The notes: generated from the letters alone by a model not told the origin. Shown: positions 1 through 8,932, counted from the first letter of the stretch. The stretch: DNA of 64,000 bases from CAVVJA01 sp963801715 (GCA_963801715.1 CAWDGB010000002.1:124001-188000); one strand, 5' to 3'. Numbers and translations are program-made.

Positions 1-424
1 GGATGCCGAAGGCGTTCCCGAGCACCACGTTGGCGGTTTTGCGCCCGAATCCGGGGAGGGTGACGAGATCAGCCATGCGGTTGGGCACCTCACCGTCGAA
101 CCGTTCGACCAAGGCCTGACCCAACTTGATCAGCGACGTCGTCTTGTTTCGGAAGAACCCGGTCGTCCGGATGAGCTCTTCCAGCTCGGCCCGGTCGGCA
201 CCCGCGTAGGCGGCCGCGTCGGGATAGCGACCGAACACCGTTGGCGTGACCTCGTTGACTCGTTTGTCCGTGCACTGGGCGGACAGGATCGTCGCTACGG
301 ATAACTCCAGGGGGGTGGTGAAGTTCAACTCGATGTGCGCGTCCGGATAGAGCTCGGCGAGTTCGCGGTTCATGCGTCGGGCGCGTCGAGTGAGGGCGAG
401 GTGGCTCTCGGGCTGGGCAGTCAT
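1..424 (-). CDS. nth: Endonuclease III (partial, C-terminus outside window)
   Basis: DNA glycosylase/AP lyase of base-excision repair that removes oxidised pyrimidines. The visible 141 residues give the N-terminal helical domain with TILSAQCTDKRVN and the helix-hairpin-helix LPGFGRKTANVVLGNAFG, whose Lys after GFGR is the catalytic lysine of the family. The catalytic Asp and the FeS-cluster cysteines would lie beyond base 1. The start is the ATG at 422-424. The order nth, crp, metallo-hydrolase, RidA, ArsA ATPases, ponA2-type PBP and metallophosphatase matches the M. tuberculosis Rv3674c-Rv3683 block, which supports the call. Confidence 0.95.
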   Translation of the reverse strand, partial: MTAQPESHLALTRRARRMNRELAELYPDAHIELNFTTPLELSVATILSAQCTDKRVNEVTPTVFGRYPDAAAYAGADRAELEELIRTTGFFRNKTTSLIKLGQALVERFDGEVPNRMADLVTLPGFGRKTANVVLGNAFGI

Positions 425-517
425 CGCGCGCCCAGCCTACGTATGCGCTCCGACGAGTGGCGTCGTGCACGGTGTCTTGTCCGCTGCGGCGCTCCAAGGT
501 GACTAGGCTGGGAAATC

Positions 518-754
518 ATGGCCGGGCTGCTCGTGCTGCTGTTCCCCGTTGTGCTGCTGGGATTCATGCTGTTCATGCAGCGCGTCGAGGAGCCATTGAA
601 CAAGATCGCAGTAGAGCGTCAGATCGAGCAATTCCTCGATGATGCAAACTCCGACGAGCTCAACACACTGGTGCGGGAAGGCACCGACTCGGCGTTGAGC
701 CGGTTCCGCCATCGCCTAAGCTTGCGCCGGCGCCGCCCGAACGGTCGACGATAG
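518..754 (+). CDS. Small single-pass membrane protein, unknown function
   Basis: A 78-residue protein that starts with a hydrophobic segment (residues 3-20, LLVLLFPVVLLGFMLF) followed by a charged soluble tail ending in Arg-rich sequence. It sits between nth and crp, transcribed towards crp. I recognise no domain. One membrane helix, then a helical acidic stretch around IEQFLDDANSDELNTLV, suggests a membrane-anchored cytoplasmic tail. No strong Shine-Dalgarno is visible before the ATG. The plausible composition and its place in a conserved block favour a real gene. Confidence 0.6.
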   Translation: MAGLLVLLFPVVLLGFMLFMQRVEEPLNKIAVERQIEQFLDDANSDELNTLVREGTDSALSRFRHRLSLRRRRPNGRR

Positions 755-851
755 CTGGCGCCCGCGATCTAGCCCGTGGCGACCGCTTGGGTCGTAGAAT
801 CCGCTCGACCTGTGATCACGCTCCAGCGCGCACGGGGCGAGAGGAGCTGAC

Positions 852-1526
852 ATGGACGAGGTGCTCCGCAAAGCAGGACTGTTCCAGGGCGTTGATCCGG
901 AGGACGCCGAGGCGCTGTCCGAGCAGTTCGAGATCTTCGAGGCGCCCCGCGGCACGATCCTGTTCCACGAAGGCGAGCCAGGCGACAGCCTGTATATCGT
1001 GCTCGGGGGCAAGGTCAAATTAGGCCGACGGTCGTCCGACGGCCGGGAAAACCTGGTGGCGGTCATGGGGCCGGCCGATCAGTTCGGCGAGCTGTCGATC
1101 TTCGACCCAGGGCCGCGCACCGCTACCGCCACCGTCGTCACGGACGCCCGCTTGGCCCGGTTGCCGAAGCCGGCGTTGCAGAAGTGGGTGCAAGAGCGAC
1201 CCCAGATCGCCATGCAGCTGCTGCGGGTCGTCGCTCGGAGATTGCGCCGGACAAACACCATGCTCGCGGACCTGATCTTCGTCGATGTCCCGGGGCGAGT
1301 AGCCAAACAGCTTCTTCAGCTGGCGCAGCGATTCGGCTCGGTTGACGGCGGCCAGTTGCGGGTCACCCACGACCTCACGCAAGAGGAGCTCGCGCAACTG
1401 GTCGGGGCGTCTCGCGAGACGGTGAACAAGGCCTTGGCTGACTTCGCCCAGCGCGGCTGGCTGCGGCTCGAAGGCAAGAGCGTAGTCATCCTCGACCGCG
1501 AGCGGCTGAGCCGCCGGGCCCGCTGA
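852..1526 (+). CDS. crp: Crp/Fnr-family transcription regulator
   Basis: Cyclic-nucleotide-responsive regulator of 224 residues, the usual length of the actinobacterial Crp (Rv3676 type). Residues 10-125 form the cNMP-binding beta-roll, with the ligand-contact GEL(S) at 79-82 and PRTATA at 88-93. A dimer helix follows (110-140). The winged helix-turn-helix has LTQEELAQLVGASRETVNKAL at 175-195. A good ribosome site, GAGAGGAGC, lies seven bases upstream of the ATG. It converges with the hydrolase gene across a strong hairpin. No FeS cysteines are present, so this is Crp rather than Fnr. Confidence 0.93.
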   Translation: MDEVLRKAGLFQGVDPEDAEALSEQFEIFEAPRGTILFHEGEPGDSLYIVLGGKVKLGRRSSDGRENLVAVMGPADQFGELSIFDPGPRTATATVVTDARLARLPKPALQKWVQERPQIAMQLLRVVARRLRRTNTMLADLIFVDVPGRVAKQLLQLAQRFGSVDGGQLRVTHDLTQEELAQLVGASRETVNKALADFAQRGWLRLEGKSVVILDRERLSRRAR

Positions 1527-1531
1527 TTATT

Positions 1532-1551
1532 CGGGGCGCCCGGACGCCCCG
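1532..1551. terminator. Bidirectional hairpin between convergent genes
   Basis: A perfect 7-bp stem, CGGGGCG / CGCCCCG, with a 6-nt loop lies just after the crp stop and 3 bp before the stop of the convergent hydrolase gene. It has no clear U-tract, as is common in high-GC actinomycetes. Confidence 0.6.
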
Positions 1552-1553
1552 CG

Positions 1554-2312
1554 TCAGCGATCGCGCAGGTAAGCAAGTTGTGCCCGCACCGACAGTTCGG
1601 CGGCGGGCCATAGCGCCCGATCAACATCGGCGTATACCTGCTCGACAATCGCCTCCGCAGTCGCGTCGGGGCCGAGCGCTTCGAGCGCTGCGCTGACTTG
1701 GGCAAGCCGCTCCTCTCGGTGCGCCAGATACGCCGTAGCCGCCGCGCCGGCGGAGGGGAGTTCCGGTCCGTGCCCAGGCAGCACGGTTGCTGGCCCGAGT
1801 TCCCGCAGCCGAGCGAGCGACGCAAGATAGTCGGCGAGGTCGCCATCGGGGTAGGCGACGACCGTCGTCCCCCGCCCCAGGATCGTGTCGCCGGTGAGCA
1901 CCATCGGCGCTGTGCCATCTCCGGAATCGACTAGAAACGACAGCGAGTCGGCTGTGTGCCCGGGAGTGGCCCACACACGTAGCTCCAAACCGGCAGCGGA
2001 CACGACCGCTCCCTCGGCCACGCCTTCATCCCCAAGGCTGTGCCGTAGGTCGAGCGCACGTACCGGTGCGCCGGTCAGCTCGTGCAGGGCGGCCGCACCC
2101 TGGCTGTGATCCACATGCCCGTGAGTCAGCAGGATCGTGTCGATTCGAGACGCACTCGCCGCGACCGTCGCGAGATGGGTTGCATCATCCGGGCCCGGAT
2201 CAACGACGATCGCGCCTTCGGACCCAGGTGCGCGCAACACCCAGGTGTTGGTTCCGGACAATGTCATCGGCCCGGGATTGGCGGCGAGCACCACAGCGGC
2301 ACAGGTCGTCAC
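1554..2312 (-). CDS. Metallo-beta-lactamase-fold hydrolase
   Basis: Zinc hydrolase of the MBL superfamily, LACTB2/Rv3677c-like. The metal motif THGHVDH is at residues 63-69, and later GHTAD and the LPGHGPE histidine supply further ligands. The first usable start is GTG at 2310-2312, giving 252 residues. The codons upstream, back to the Nudix stop, encode NWQYEQLRSV, which resembles the usual N-terminus of this family but has no start codon. The gene follows Nudix and RidA on the same strand in a tight operon. Its substrate is unknown; relatives act on thioesters or RNA. Confidence 0.88.
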   Translation of the reverse strand: MTTCAAVVLAANPGPMTLSGTNTWVLRAPGSEGAIVVDPGPDDATHLATVAASASRIDTILLTHGHVDHSQGAAALHELTGAPVRALDLRHSLGDEGVAEGAVVSAAGLELRVWATPGHTADSLSFLVDSGDGTAPMVLTGDTILGRGTTVVAYPDGDLADYLASLARLRELGPATVLPGHGPELPSAGAAATAYLAHREERLAQVSAALEALGPDATAEAIVEQVYADVDRALWPAAELSVRAQLAYLRDR

Positions 2313-2345
2313 CGACCGGAGTTGCTCGTACTGCCAGTTCGCTGG

Positions 2346-3113
2346 TCACCGGGTCCGCCGAGGCAACGGCACCGTGGTGCCGTCCGAGAGAACGATGCTC
2401 ATGCCGTCGGCAGCCCGCAGAAGCACCGGGGCCACCGGGGTCAGGTCTCGCGCATGCGCAGCCGCCACCACCGCGCTGACCGTCGGGAAAGCGGCGACGG
2501 ACTGCAAGACAGCGACGGTCGGCGGCATGAGTATCCGCTCGCCACGCTCGCCCTCGGCTAACGCGGCTCGCACGGAGAACCACCCGGCCGTCGATGACTC
2601 GCTCGTGAGATCGGCCGGCGTAGCTCCGTCCGGAAGGGCCGCCACAAAGAACCTGGTGTCGTAACGCCGCACCTCGCCGACGGGGGTAATCCACCGCGCC
2701 CACGGATGCAGGAGATCGGGTGCCACCCCGAGCTCCCGGTCACGAAGAAGGTCACCAAACTGAATACGCCCGGCCTCGACATCCGCCGCGAGGGTTGATA
2801 CGTCGGGCACGCCTGCCGGCGGGTCGGTCAACAGCACGCCGGCCTCCTCGAAGGTCTCGCGTACGGCGGCTCCAATGAGCGCTCGCGCCACGAGCGCGTC
2901 GCATCCAAGGCGCGCGGCGAGAACGTCCGGCGGCCGACCCGACCACGGCAATCCGGAGTCCGCGGAATCGACTCGGCCGCCCGGGAAGACGGTGGTGCCT
3001 GCCGCGAAGACCATCTGGTCCACCCGGGTGAGCAGCCACACGTCAACTCCGTCGGCGCCGTCGCGCAAGAGCACGACGGTCGCCGCGTCCCGAATCGGAA
3101 CCGGTTCGGTCAC
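2346..3113 (-). CDS. Nudix hydrolase
   Basis: A 255-residue Nudix protein of the long NUDT7/NUDT19-like type, predicted to hydrolyse a nucleoside-diphosphate-linked substrate, possibly coenzyme A or a sugar nucleotide. The Nudix box is split in the usual way: FPGGRVD near residue 46 and the core RETFEEAGVLL at 85-95. The GTG start (3111-3113) overlaps the RidA stop (GTGA), so the two are translationally coupled. In M. tuberculosis a Nudix gene also lies in this neighbourhood. Confidence 0.88.
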   Translation of the reverse strand: MTEPVPIRDAATVVLLRDGADGVDVWLLTRVDQMVFAAGTTVFPGGRVDSADSGLPWSGRPPDVLAARLGCDALVARALIGAAVRETFEEAGVLLTDPPAGVPDVSTLAADVEAGRIQFGDLLRDRELGVAPDLLHPWARWITPVGEVRRYDTRFFVAALPDGATPADLTSESSTAGWFSVRAALAEGERGERILMPPTVAVLQSVAAFPTVSAVVAAAHARDLTPVAPVLLRAADGMSIVLSDGTTVPLPRRTR

Positions 3114-3580
3114 CGAATCTCCACCACGAGCTCGACCTCGACGGGAGCGTCCATGGGTAGCGCCGCGACGCCGACCGCCGACCGAGCGTGGGCGCCGAGG
3201 TCACCGAATACCTCGTGCAACAGCTCACTCGCACCGTTGACCACGGCGGGCTGGCCGGTGAAATCCGGCGCCGAGGCCACGAAGCCGACGACCTTCACAA
3301 CCCGCGCGACCGCTGGCAAGCCGACGAGGGCATGCACGGCGGCCAGCGCGTTCAGTACGCAAATGCGCGCCTGACGGGCGGCAACCTCCGGCATGACGTC
3401 GGCACCAACCTTGCCACGGACGGTCAGTTTTCCGTCCACCAGCGGTAGCTGCCCAGACGTATAGACCAGGGATCCGCTGCGTACCGCCGGCTGGTAGGAC
3501 GCCGCCGGTGGCGCCACGGGCGGCAACTCAATGCGGAGCTCGGCGAGCCGGTCCAGCGGCGAGTCCATGGGCAAGACCAT
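3110..3580 (-). CDS. RidA/YjgF family protein (possible enamine/imine deaminase)
   Basis: A 156-residue RidA-superfamily protein. Family marks are VYTSGQLPLVDGKL and the C-terminal RSAVGVAALPMDAPVEVELV. RidA proteins hydrolyse reactive enamines/imines from PLP enzymes. The Rv3678c-like subgroup is longer than E. coli RidA and lacks a tested substrate. The Arg in the C-terminal RSAVG sits where RidA has its catalytic Arg. Start ATG at 3578-3580, or the in-frame ATG at 3566-3568. First gene of a three-gene operon (RidA, Nudix, MBL hydrolase), divergent from the ArsA-type ATPase. Confidence 0.87.
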   Translation of the reverse strand: MVLPMDSPLDRLAELRIELPPVAPPAASYQPAVRSGSLVYTSGQLPLVDGKLTVRGKVGADVMPEVAARQARICVLNALAAVHALVGLPAVARVVKVVGFVASAPDFTGQPAVVNGASELLHEVFGDLGAHARSAVGVAALPMDAPVEVELVVEIR

Positions 3581-3647
3581 GACAGCACCCTAAGCGGCAC
3601 CGGCGGGCTGGCGCAGCGGACGTGGGACGACCTCCTACGCTGAACGG

Positions 3648-5855
3648 ATGGCGACCGTTGCGCACGCGGCCGCGCCACCGACAGTCGCCGGCATTCCAGC
3701 CACTGCCCGCCTGCACGTGGTCACCGGCAAGGGGGGCACCGGTAAGACCACCGTGGCGGCAGCGCTCGCCATGGCGCTTTCCGTCGGCGGCCGGCGCACG
3801 CTTGTGGTGGAGGTGGAGGGCCGGCAGGGGCTTGCCCAGCTCTTCGATGTGCCCGCTCTTTCGTACAAGGAGTCACGGCTCGCGACGACCGAGGGCGGCG
3901 GGGAAGTGCTCGGCCTGTCCGTGGACGCGGAGCAGGCGCTGCTGGAGTACCTGGACATGTTCTACAGCTTGAAACGGTCGGCCCGTGCGCTCCGGCGAAT
4001 GGGAGCGATCGACTTCGTCACGACCCTGGCTCCAGGTCTTCGCGACATCCTGATCACCGGCAAGCTCAAGGAGGCCGTCGTCCGAACCCGAGATGGGTGG
4101 CCGCAATACGACGCCGTCGTGCTCGATGCGCCGCCGACCGGGCGGATCCGGCTATTCCTGGACTCAACCAAGGAGGTCGTCAAACTCACCAAGTTCGGGC
4201 CGATCCATCGGCAGAGCACCGGCGTGATCCAGCTGTTACACAGCGCGCAGACAGCAGTGCACATCGTGACACTGCTCGAGGAGATGCCCGTGCAGGAGAC
4301 CATCGATGCCGCCCTTGACCTCGCTGCCGCCGACTATCCCTTGGGTGCGGTCATCGTGAATCGGATGCGTCCGGCGCTGGTCAAGCGCGAGCAGGTGACA
4401 GGAGACGGCGGCATCGACGTAGCATCGCTGAAAGCCGGACTCAAGATGGCAGGCGTAGCCACCGGATTGACCGACCCACTCGCTCGTGAGACGAGCGAAT
4501 ATGCGGCCCGGCAGCGCGAGCAGGCCGACATCGCGGATCGGCTGGACTCGATCACGGCACCGCGAATCACGCTGCCCGAGGTGATCCCGCCGGTCGACCT
4601 CGGCGAGCTCACGGAGCTCGCGAGCTGTTTCCTGGCTGAGAGACGTCCAGTGACATCTCGCGCACCCGCGCCCGCGCGTGCCCTCGACATGGACTCGCTC
4701 GTCCTGGACCGGGCGACACGCATCGTCGTCACCTGTGGCAGCGGAGGAGTCGGAAAGACGACGACAGCGGCGGCGATGGCGCTACGCGCCGCCGAGGCGG
4801 GACGCCGGACGGTCGTGCTCACGATCGACCCGGCCCGCCGGCTCGCCCAGGCCATGGGACTCACCGAGCTGGACAACACGCCGCGTCCGGTCAAGGACAT
4901 CGACGAGAGCTCCGGGGGCGCGCTGCACGCCATGATGCTCGACATGAAGCGGACATTCGACGACGTCGTGTCAGCGCACTCCACGCCGGAGCGGGCTGAG
5001 GAAATCTTTGCCAACCCGTTCTATCAGGCGCTGTCGTCATCCTTCGCCGGAACGCAGGAGTACATGGCGATGGAGAAGCTCTCTCAGTTGGCAGAATCCG
5101 ACGAGTGGGATCTCATTGTCGTCGACACTCCGCCATCCCGATCGGCCTTGGACTTTCTCGACGCCCCTGAGCGACTTGGCCGATTCCTCGACGGTCGCAT
5201 GATTCGGCTGCTTGCGGCGCCGGCCCGCGCCGGGGGCCGCGCGTACCTCAAGGTCGTTACCGCAGGCTTCTCGGTCTTTGCCAAGGTCCTCTCCAAGATC
5301 CTCGGTGGCGAGCTCCTCTCCGACGTGTCGGCGTTCGTGGCCGCGCTCGAGACGATGTTCGGCGGCTTCCGCCAACGCGCCGAGCACACCTACGAACTGC
5401 TGAAGGATCCGGGCACAGCATTTGTTGTCGTGGCCGTACCGGAACCGGATGCCTTGCGGGAAGCGTCATTCTTCATAGCCCGGCTCCGAGACGACCACAT
5501 GCCGCTTGCCGGGCTCGTGGTGAACCGGGTGCATCACACCGTCGATCACGTCGCGGGAATCGCGGCGCTCACCGCGCCGCGGGCTGAAGCCGCAGCGGAC
5601 TCCCTCGCCGAGAAGCGACAGCGGCAACGCGGCGGAACCGCGGGTGACTCAGCACGCGCGGCCGCGGCCGCGCTGGCCGAGACCGCGCTGCGGGTTCACG
5701 TCGAGCAGGCGACAGCAGCCGACCACGATGTCCGCATGACGCGGCGGTTCGTGGCGGCACACCCGGATGTCGCGGTGGTGTCGGTCCCAGCCCTTTCTAC
5801 CGACGTCCACGACCTCGACGGACTGCGCGAGATCGGTAGATTGCTGGCGTCATGA
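3648..5855 (+). CDS. Fused two-domain ArsA/GET3-type ATPase
   Basis: One 735-residue ORF with two complete deviant Walker ATPase domains. The first has KGGTGKTT near residues 28-35. The second has GSGGVGKTT near 364-372. Each has its own switch region (LDAPPTGR and VDTPPSR) and signature lysine. In most actinobacteria these are two adjacent genes (Rv3679 and Rv3680). Here a short linker around residues 340-355 (SRAPAPARALD) joins them with no stop. An internal GTG near 4650 could still start a separate second half. No arsB or other arsenic genes are nearby, so arsenite transport is not supported; the M. tuberculosis pair is linked to redox and ponA2 functions. Confidence 0.9.
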   Translation: MATVAHAAAPPTVAGIPATARLHVVTGKGGTGKTTVAAALAMALSVGGRRTLVVEVEGRQGLAQLFDVPALSYKESRLATTEGGGEVLGLSVDAEQALLEYLDMFYSLKRSARALRRMGAIDFVTTLAPGLRDILITGKLKEAVVRTRDGWPQYDAVVLDAPPTGRIRLFLDSTKEVVKLTKFGPIHRQSTGVIQLLHSAQTAVHIVTLLEEMPVQETIDAALDLAAADYPLGAVIVNRMRPALVKREQVTGDGGIDVASLKAGLKMAGVATGLTDPLARETSEYAARQREQADIADRLDSITAPRITLPEVIPPVDLGELTELASCFLAERRPVTSRAPAPARALDMDSLVLDRATRIVVTCGSGGVGKTTTAAAMALRAAEAGRRTVVLTIDPARRLAQAMGLTELDNTPRPVKDIDESSGGALHAMMLDMKRTFDDVVSAHSTPERAEEIFANPFYQALSSSFAGTQEYMAMEKLSQLAESDEWDLIVVDTPPSRSALDFLDAPERLGRFLDGRMIRLLAAPARAGGRAYLKVVTAGFSVFAKVLSKILGGELLSDVSAFVAALETMFGGFRQRAEHTYELLKDPGTAFVVVAVPEPDALREASFFIARLRDDHMPLAGLVVNRVHHTVDHVAGIAALTAPRAEAAADSLAEKRQRQRGGTAGDSARAAAAALAETALRVHVEQATAADHDVRMTRRFVAAHPDVAVVSVPALSTDVHDLDGLREIGRLLAS

Positions 5856-5902
5856 AACACACATACCGGACCACCGACGTCTCTACCGTATTCTGAGTCC
5901 CC

Positions 5903-8356
5903 GTGGCCAGCTCCCCCGCTCGTCCCAACCGCGCAAGCACGATCGCCAAGCTGACCGGCATCGTTGCCATCATGGGCCTGCTGGCCGCCGGGGTCCTGCT
6001 CCCGTACGTCGGCGGCTTGGGCCTGGCTGCCAACCACGAGGCCAGCAAGTTCCTCGACCAGCCGTGCAACCTGATCGAGACCCCACCACCGCAGAAGACC
6101 ATCCTGTACGCCCGGGACGGTCATACGGTGATCGCCGAGCTGTTTCAGGAAGACCGCCAACCGGTCCCGCTCAATGAGGTGCCGACCTACCTTCAGCAGG
6201 CGCTGATCGCCACTGAAGACCGGCGCTTCTACTCGCATCACGGCGTGGACATGCGGGGCCTGCTGCGTTCGGCGTTCTCGACCGGGAGCGGTAACACGCA
6301 GGGCGGCTCAACCCTCACGATGCAGTACGTCAAGCAGGTTCGCTACTACCAGGCCAAGACGGACGCCGAGAAACAGGCGGCGATCGACCAGAACCTCAAC
6401 CGTAAAATCGAGGACGCCAAGTGCGCGATGGACATCGAGCGGCGCGAGTCCAAGGCGCAGATCCTGCAGAACTACTTGAACATCGCGTTCTTCGGCGAGA
6501 ACTCGTACAGCATTCAGACCGCTGCGCAGACGTTCTTCAACAAGCCGGTCAGCCAGCTCACGCTTCCTGAGGCCGCCCTGCTCGTCGGCGCGGTGCGCGC
6601 TCCAGCGCAGTACGACGCGTTCGACAACCCGGCCGCTGCGCGCCAGCGACGCAATGAGGTCATCCAGAGCATGGCCGACGTCGGCGACATCACCCCCGCC
6701 CAGGCCGCGGTCTACAAGGCGACGCCGCTGAAGCTCGCCACCGAGACAGCGCCGCCGGTCCGGCGGGGTTGTTTCAATGCGAACAACAAGATCAAGAACG
6801 TGGGTTTCTTCTGCCAGTACGTGACGAACTGGCTCACCTCAACGGGTGGGCTGTCCGACACCGAGCTGAACACCGGCGGCCTTCGAATTGTCACGACCCT
6901 CCAGCCGGACCTGCAGAACGCCGCGCAGAACGGGCTTTGGGCAGCGATGCCGGCAAACTCGCCGGCCACCGCGATCTCGCCACAAGTCGACCCGAAGACC
7001 GGCGACGTCCTCGCGATGGTCACCAACAAGGAGTACGGGCCAACCCCTGACGGCAAGCACTCGTCCGCGAACTTGTTCACGGACGCGAGCGCAAACGCGG
7101 CGTCGACCTACAAGTACTTCAGCCTGATCGCGGCTTTGAAGGCCGGTGTCGATCCGGACGCTTTCACGCTGCAGACCGCGAACCCGTACCTCGCGACGGG
7201 ATGCGGCGCCACCACCCCGATCCAGAACGACAACGACAGCATCCCGAGCGTTGACAACCTGCGCGACGCCACCGTCCGGTCGAGCAACACCTACTTCATC
7301 GCCCTCGAGGAGAAGCTGTTCCAGGGCTGTGACCTTTCGCCGATTGTTGGGACGGCGCAGAGCCTCGGGATGACGACGCTGAACCAGCAGGTGGGGAACG
7401 ACCGGAGCCAGACACTCGCTCGTCGCATCATCACCCAGCGTCAGTTCGGTTTCACGATCGGCACTTACGCGACCAGCCCGCTGCAACTCGCCGGTGCCTA
7501 TTCCACGATCGGCAACGATGGCGTGTTCTGCCCGCCCGCCCCGGTGCTGTCGATCAAGGATGACACCGGCCGGACCTTGCCCGTCCCGCGCAAGCCCTGC
7601 TCGGCGCAGATGACGCCCCAGGTTGCCCGCGAGGCCGCGAATGTGCTGATCGGCGACTCCTCGGGAGCCGGCACTGCAGCGAGCGCGTATCAGGCTTACG
7701 CCGGGGCGGGCGGCAGTCCAGTCGCCGGCAAGACGGGCACTCAGAACGCCGCGTCGCCGACCACGGACAACGCCGCGATCTGGTATGTGGGCGTGACGCC
7801 CATCCTCGCGGGCGCCATGGCGGTATACAACCCGCAGAGCCCGAGCGGCTCGCTCAAGGGCGTGCCGGGTGCCGCAGATGGCCAGGCGCAGGGTGTCAAT
7901 GCGGCCGCGTTGTGGTTGGACGCCGCCCAGTCGACGCTGCTCGGCTCACGATGGGAGTGGCCGGGCGTGAACGACGTGCCTGATTCCATTCCGGTCACCC
8001 AGGTGACGAATCAGCCCCTCGACCAGGCCACCGCTGCCCTGACCGCGCAGGGCTTCAAGGTCGTCAACTTCGGGCAGCTCTATCCAGGTGTGCGGTGTGG
8101 CTCCGCGGCGCCGTACGACACCGTCGCGTACTACTCACCGAAGGTGGCCGTTCCGGGCACCACGATCACGGTCTGCTTGAGCAACGGTCAGCAACCTTAT
8201 GCGCCGCCGCCGCCACCACCTCCACCGTCACCTGCGCCTCGGCCGAGAAACAGCCAGCCGGCACAGCAGCCCCCCGCGACTGCGCCCGTCCCCGTGCCCG
8301 TGCCGAGTATTCCGCGACTTCCCAATCCCAGGCGGTCCCGGCCACCGCGGGGATAG
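5903..8356 (+). CDS. ponA2: Bifunctional penicillin-binding protein with PASTA domain
   Basis: Class A PBP of 817 residues (M. tuberculosis PonA2 is 810). Order: short cytoplasmic tail; membrane anchor at about 16-40; GT51 transglycosylase with TEDRRFYSHHGVD (catalytic Glu 105) and QGGSTLTMQ; transpeptidase with STYK (Ser 401), SSN (460-462) and KTGT (610-613); one PASTA domain at about 695-765; then a Pro-rich tail with nine consecutive prolines. It polymerises and crosslinks peptidoglycan. GTG start with weak SD. The ArsA-type gene ends 47 bp upstream, leaving no room for whiB4, which separates them in mycobacteria. Confidence 0.95.
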   Translation: MASSPARPNRASTIAKLTGIVAIMGLLAAGVLLPYVGGLGLAANHEASKFLDQPCNLIETPPPQKTILYARDGHTVIAELFQEDRQPVPLNEVPTYLQQALIATEDRRFYSHHGVDMRGLLRSAFSTGSGNTQGGSTLTMQYVKQVRYYQAKTDAEKQAAIDQNLNRKIEDAKCAMDIERRESKAQILQNYLNIAFFGENSYSIQTAAQTFFNKPVSQLTLPEAALLVGAVRAPAQYDAFDNPAAARQRRNEVIQSMADVGDITPAQAAVYKATPLKLATETAPPVRRGCFNANNKIKNVGFFCQYVTNWLTSTGGLSDTELNTGGLRIVTTLQPDLQNAAQNGLWAAMPANSPATAISPQVDPKTGDVLAMVTNKEYGPTPDGKHSSANLFTDASANAASTYKYFSLIAALKAGVDPDAFTLQTANPYLATGCGATTPIQNDNDSIPSVDNLRDATVRSSNTYFIALEEKLFQGCDLSPIVGTAQSLGMTTLNQQVGNDRSQTLARRIITQRQFGFTIGTYATSPLQLAGAYSTIGNDGVFCPPAPVLSIKDDTGRTLPVPRKPCSAQMTPQVAREAANVLIGDSSGAGTAASAYQAYAGAGGSPVAGKTGTQNAASPTTDNAAIWYVGVTPILAGAMAVYNPQSPSGSLKGVPGAADGQAQGVNAAALWLDAAQSTLLGSRWEWPGVNDVPDSIPVTQVTNQPLDQATAALTAQGFKVVNFGQLYPGVRCGSAAPYDTVAYYSPKVAVPGTTITVCLSNGQQPYAPPPPPPPPSPAPRPRNSQPAQQPPATAPVPVPVPSIPRLPNPRRSRPPRG

Positions 8357-8476
8357 TCACCTCGGCTGAGGGGCAGGCAGGCGGCGGCGTGGTCGTCAGC
8401 TCGGCCGGGGCTGCGGCTTGGCCGTCAGCTCGGCACCTGACGGCGCAGGTGTCAACTCGACCGGTGGCGCAAGGTG

Positions 8477-8932
8477 TCAGCTCGACAGCTGGCGGCGAAC
8501 CTCGTCACTGACCCGCCGGCCGTCCGCCCGGCCGGCTACCCGCGGTTGCACCAGTTTCATGACGGCACCGAGCTCCCTAGGTTCGGTCGCACCGGCCTCC
8601 ACGACAGCAGCCTGCACCAGATCGGCGAGTTCCGTATCGTCCAGCTGGTTGGGCAGATAGCCCTCCAGCACTGCGCCTTCAGCGCGCTCCCGGTCCGCGA
8701 GCTCCGCCCGCCCGCCCTGGTCAAAGGCGTCCGCCGCCTCCCGTCGCTTCCTCGTCTCCCTCGTGATAACGCGCTGCACCTCGTCGTCGGACAGCTCGCG
8801 TGCCGCAGCGCCGGCGACTTCCTCTGTGGTGATAGCCGCCAAGGTCATGCGCAGTGTCGCGGTGCGAAGCTCGTCACGTGACTTCATGGCTTGGTTGAGA
8901 TCGGACTGCAAACGTGCCTTCAGGGCAGGCAT
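8477..8932 (-). CDS. YqeY/GatB-related tRNA-interacting domain protein
   Basis: A 151-residue YqeY-family protein, related to the C-terminal tail of GatB amidotransferase. Features are the N-terminal ALKARLQSDLNQAMKSRD, the central ELSDDEVQRVITRETRKRREA, and the C-terminal GAVMKLVQPRVAGRADGRRV. Its cellular role is unsettled. The length matches family members. It converges with the PBP gene and diverges from the metallophosphatase, which has the same neighbour in other actinobacteria. Its 3' end overlaps the last of four short GTCA(G/A)CTCG repeats. Confidence 0.9.
   Translation of the reverse strand: MPALKARLQSDLNQAMKSRDELRTATLRMTLAAITTEEVAGAAARELSDDEVQRVITRETRKRREAADAFDQGGRAELADRERAEGAVLEGYLPNQLDDTELADLVQAAVVEAGATEPRELGAVMKLVQPRVAGRADGRRVSDEVRRQLSS

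Noticed and set aside
811..826. TGTGATCACG upstream of crp as a Crp autoregulation site
   Set aside because: Only the first half matches TGTGA-N6-TCACA; the second half is poor. A short palindrome alone is not enough.
3648..5855. Arsenite efflux function for the fused ATPase
   Set aside because: There is no arsB, arsC or arsR next to it, and the gene order matches the mycobacterial pair that is not an arsenic pump.
8095..8511. Alternative-frame ORF over the end of the PBP gene
   Set aside because: The PBP frame keeps its PASTA domain and Pro-rich tail to a normal stop. The alternative has no recognisable content.
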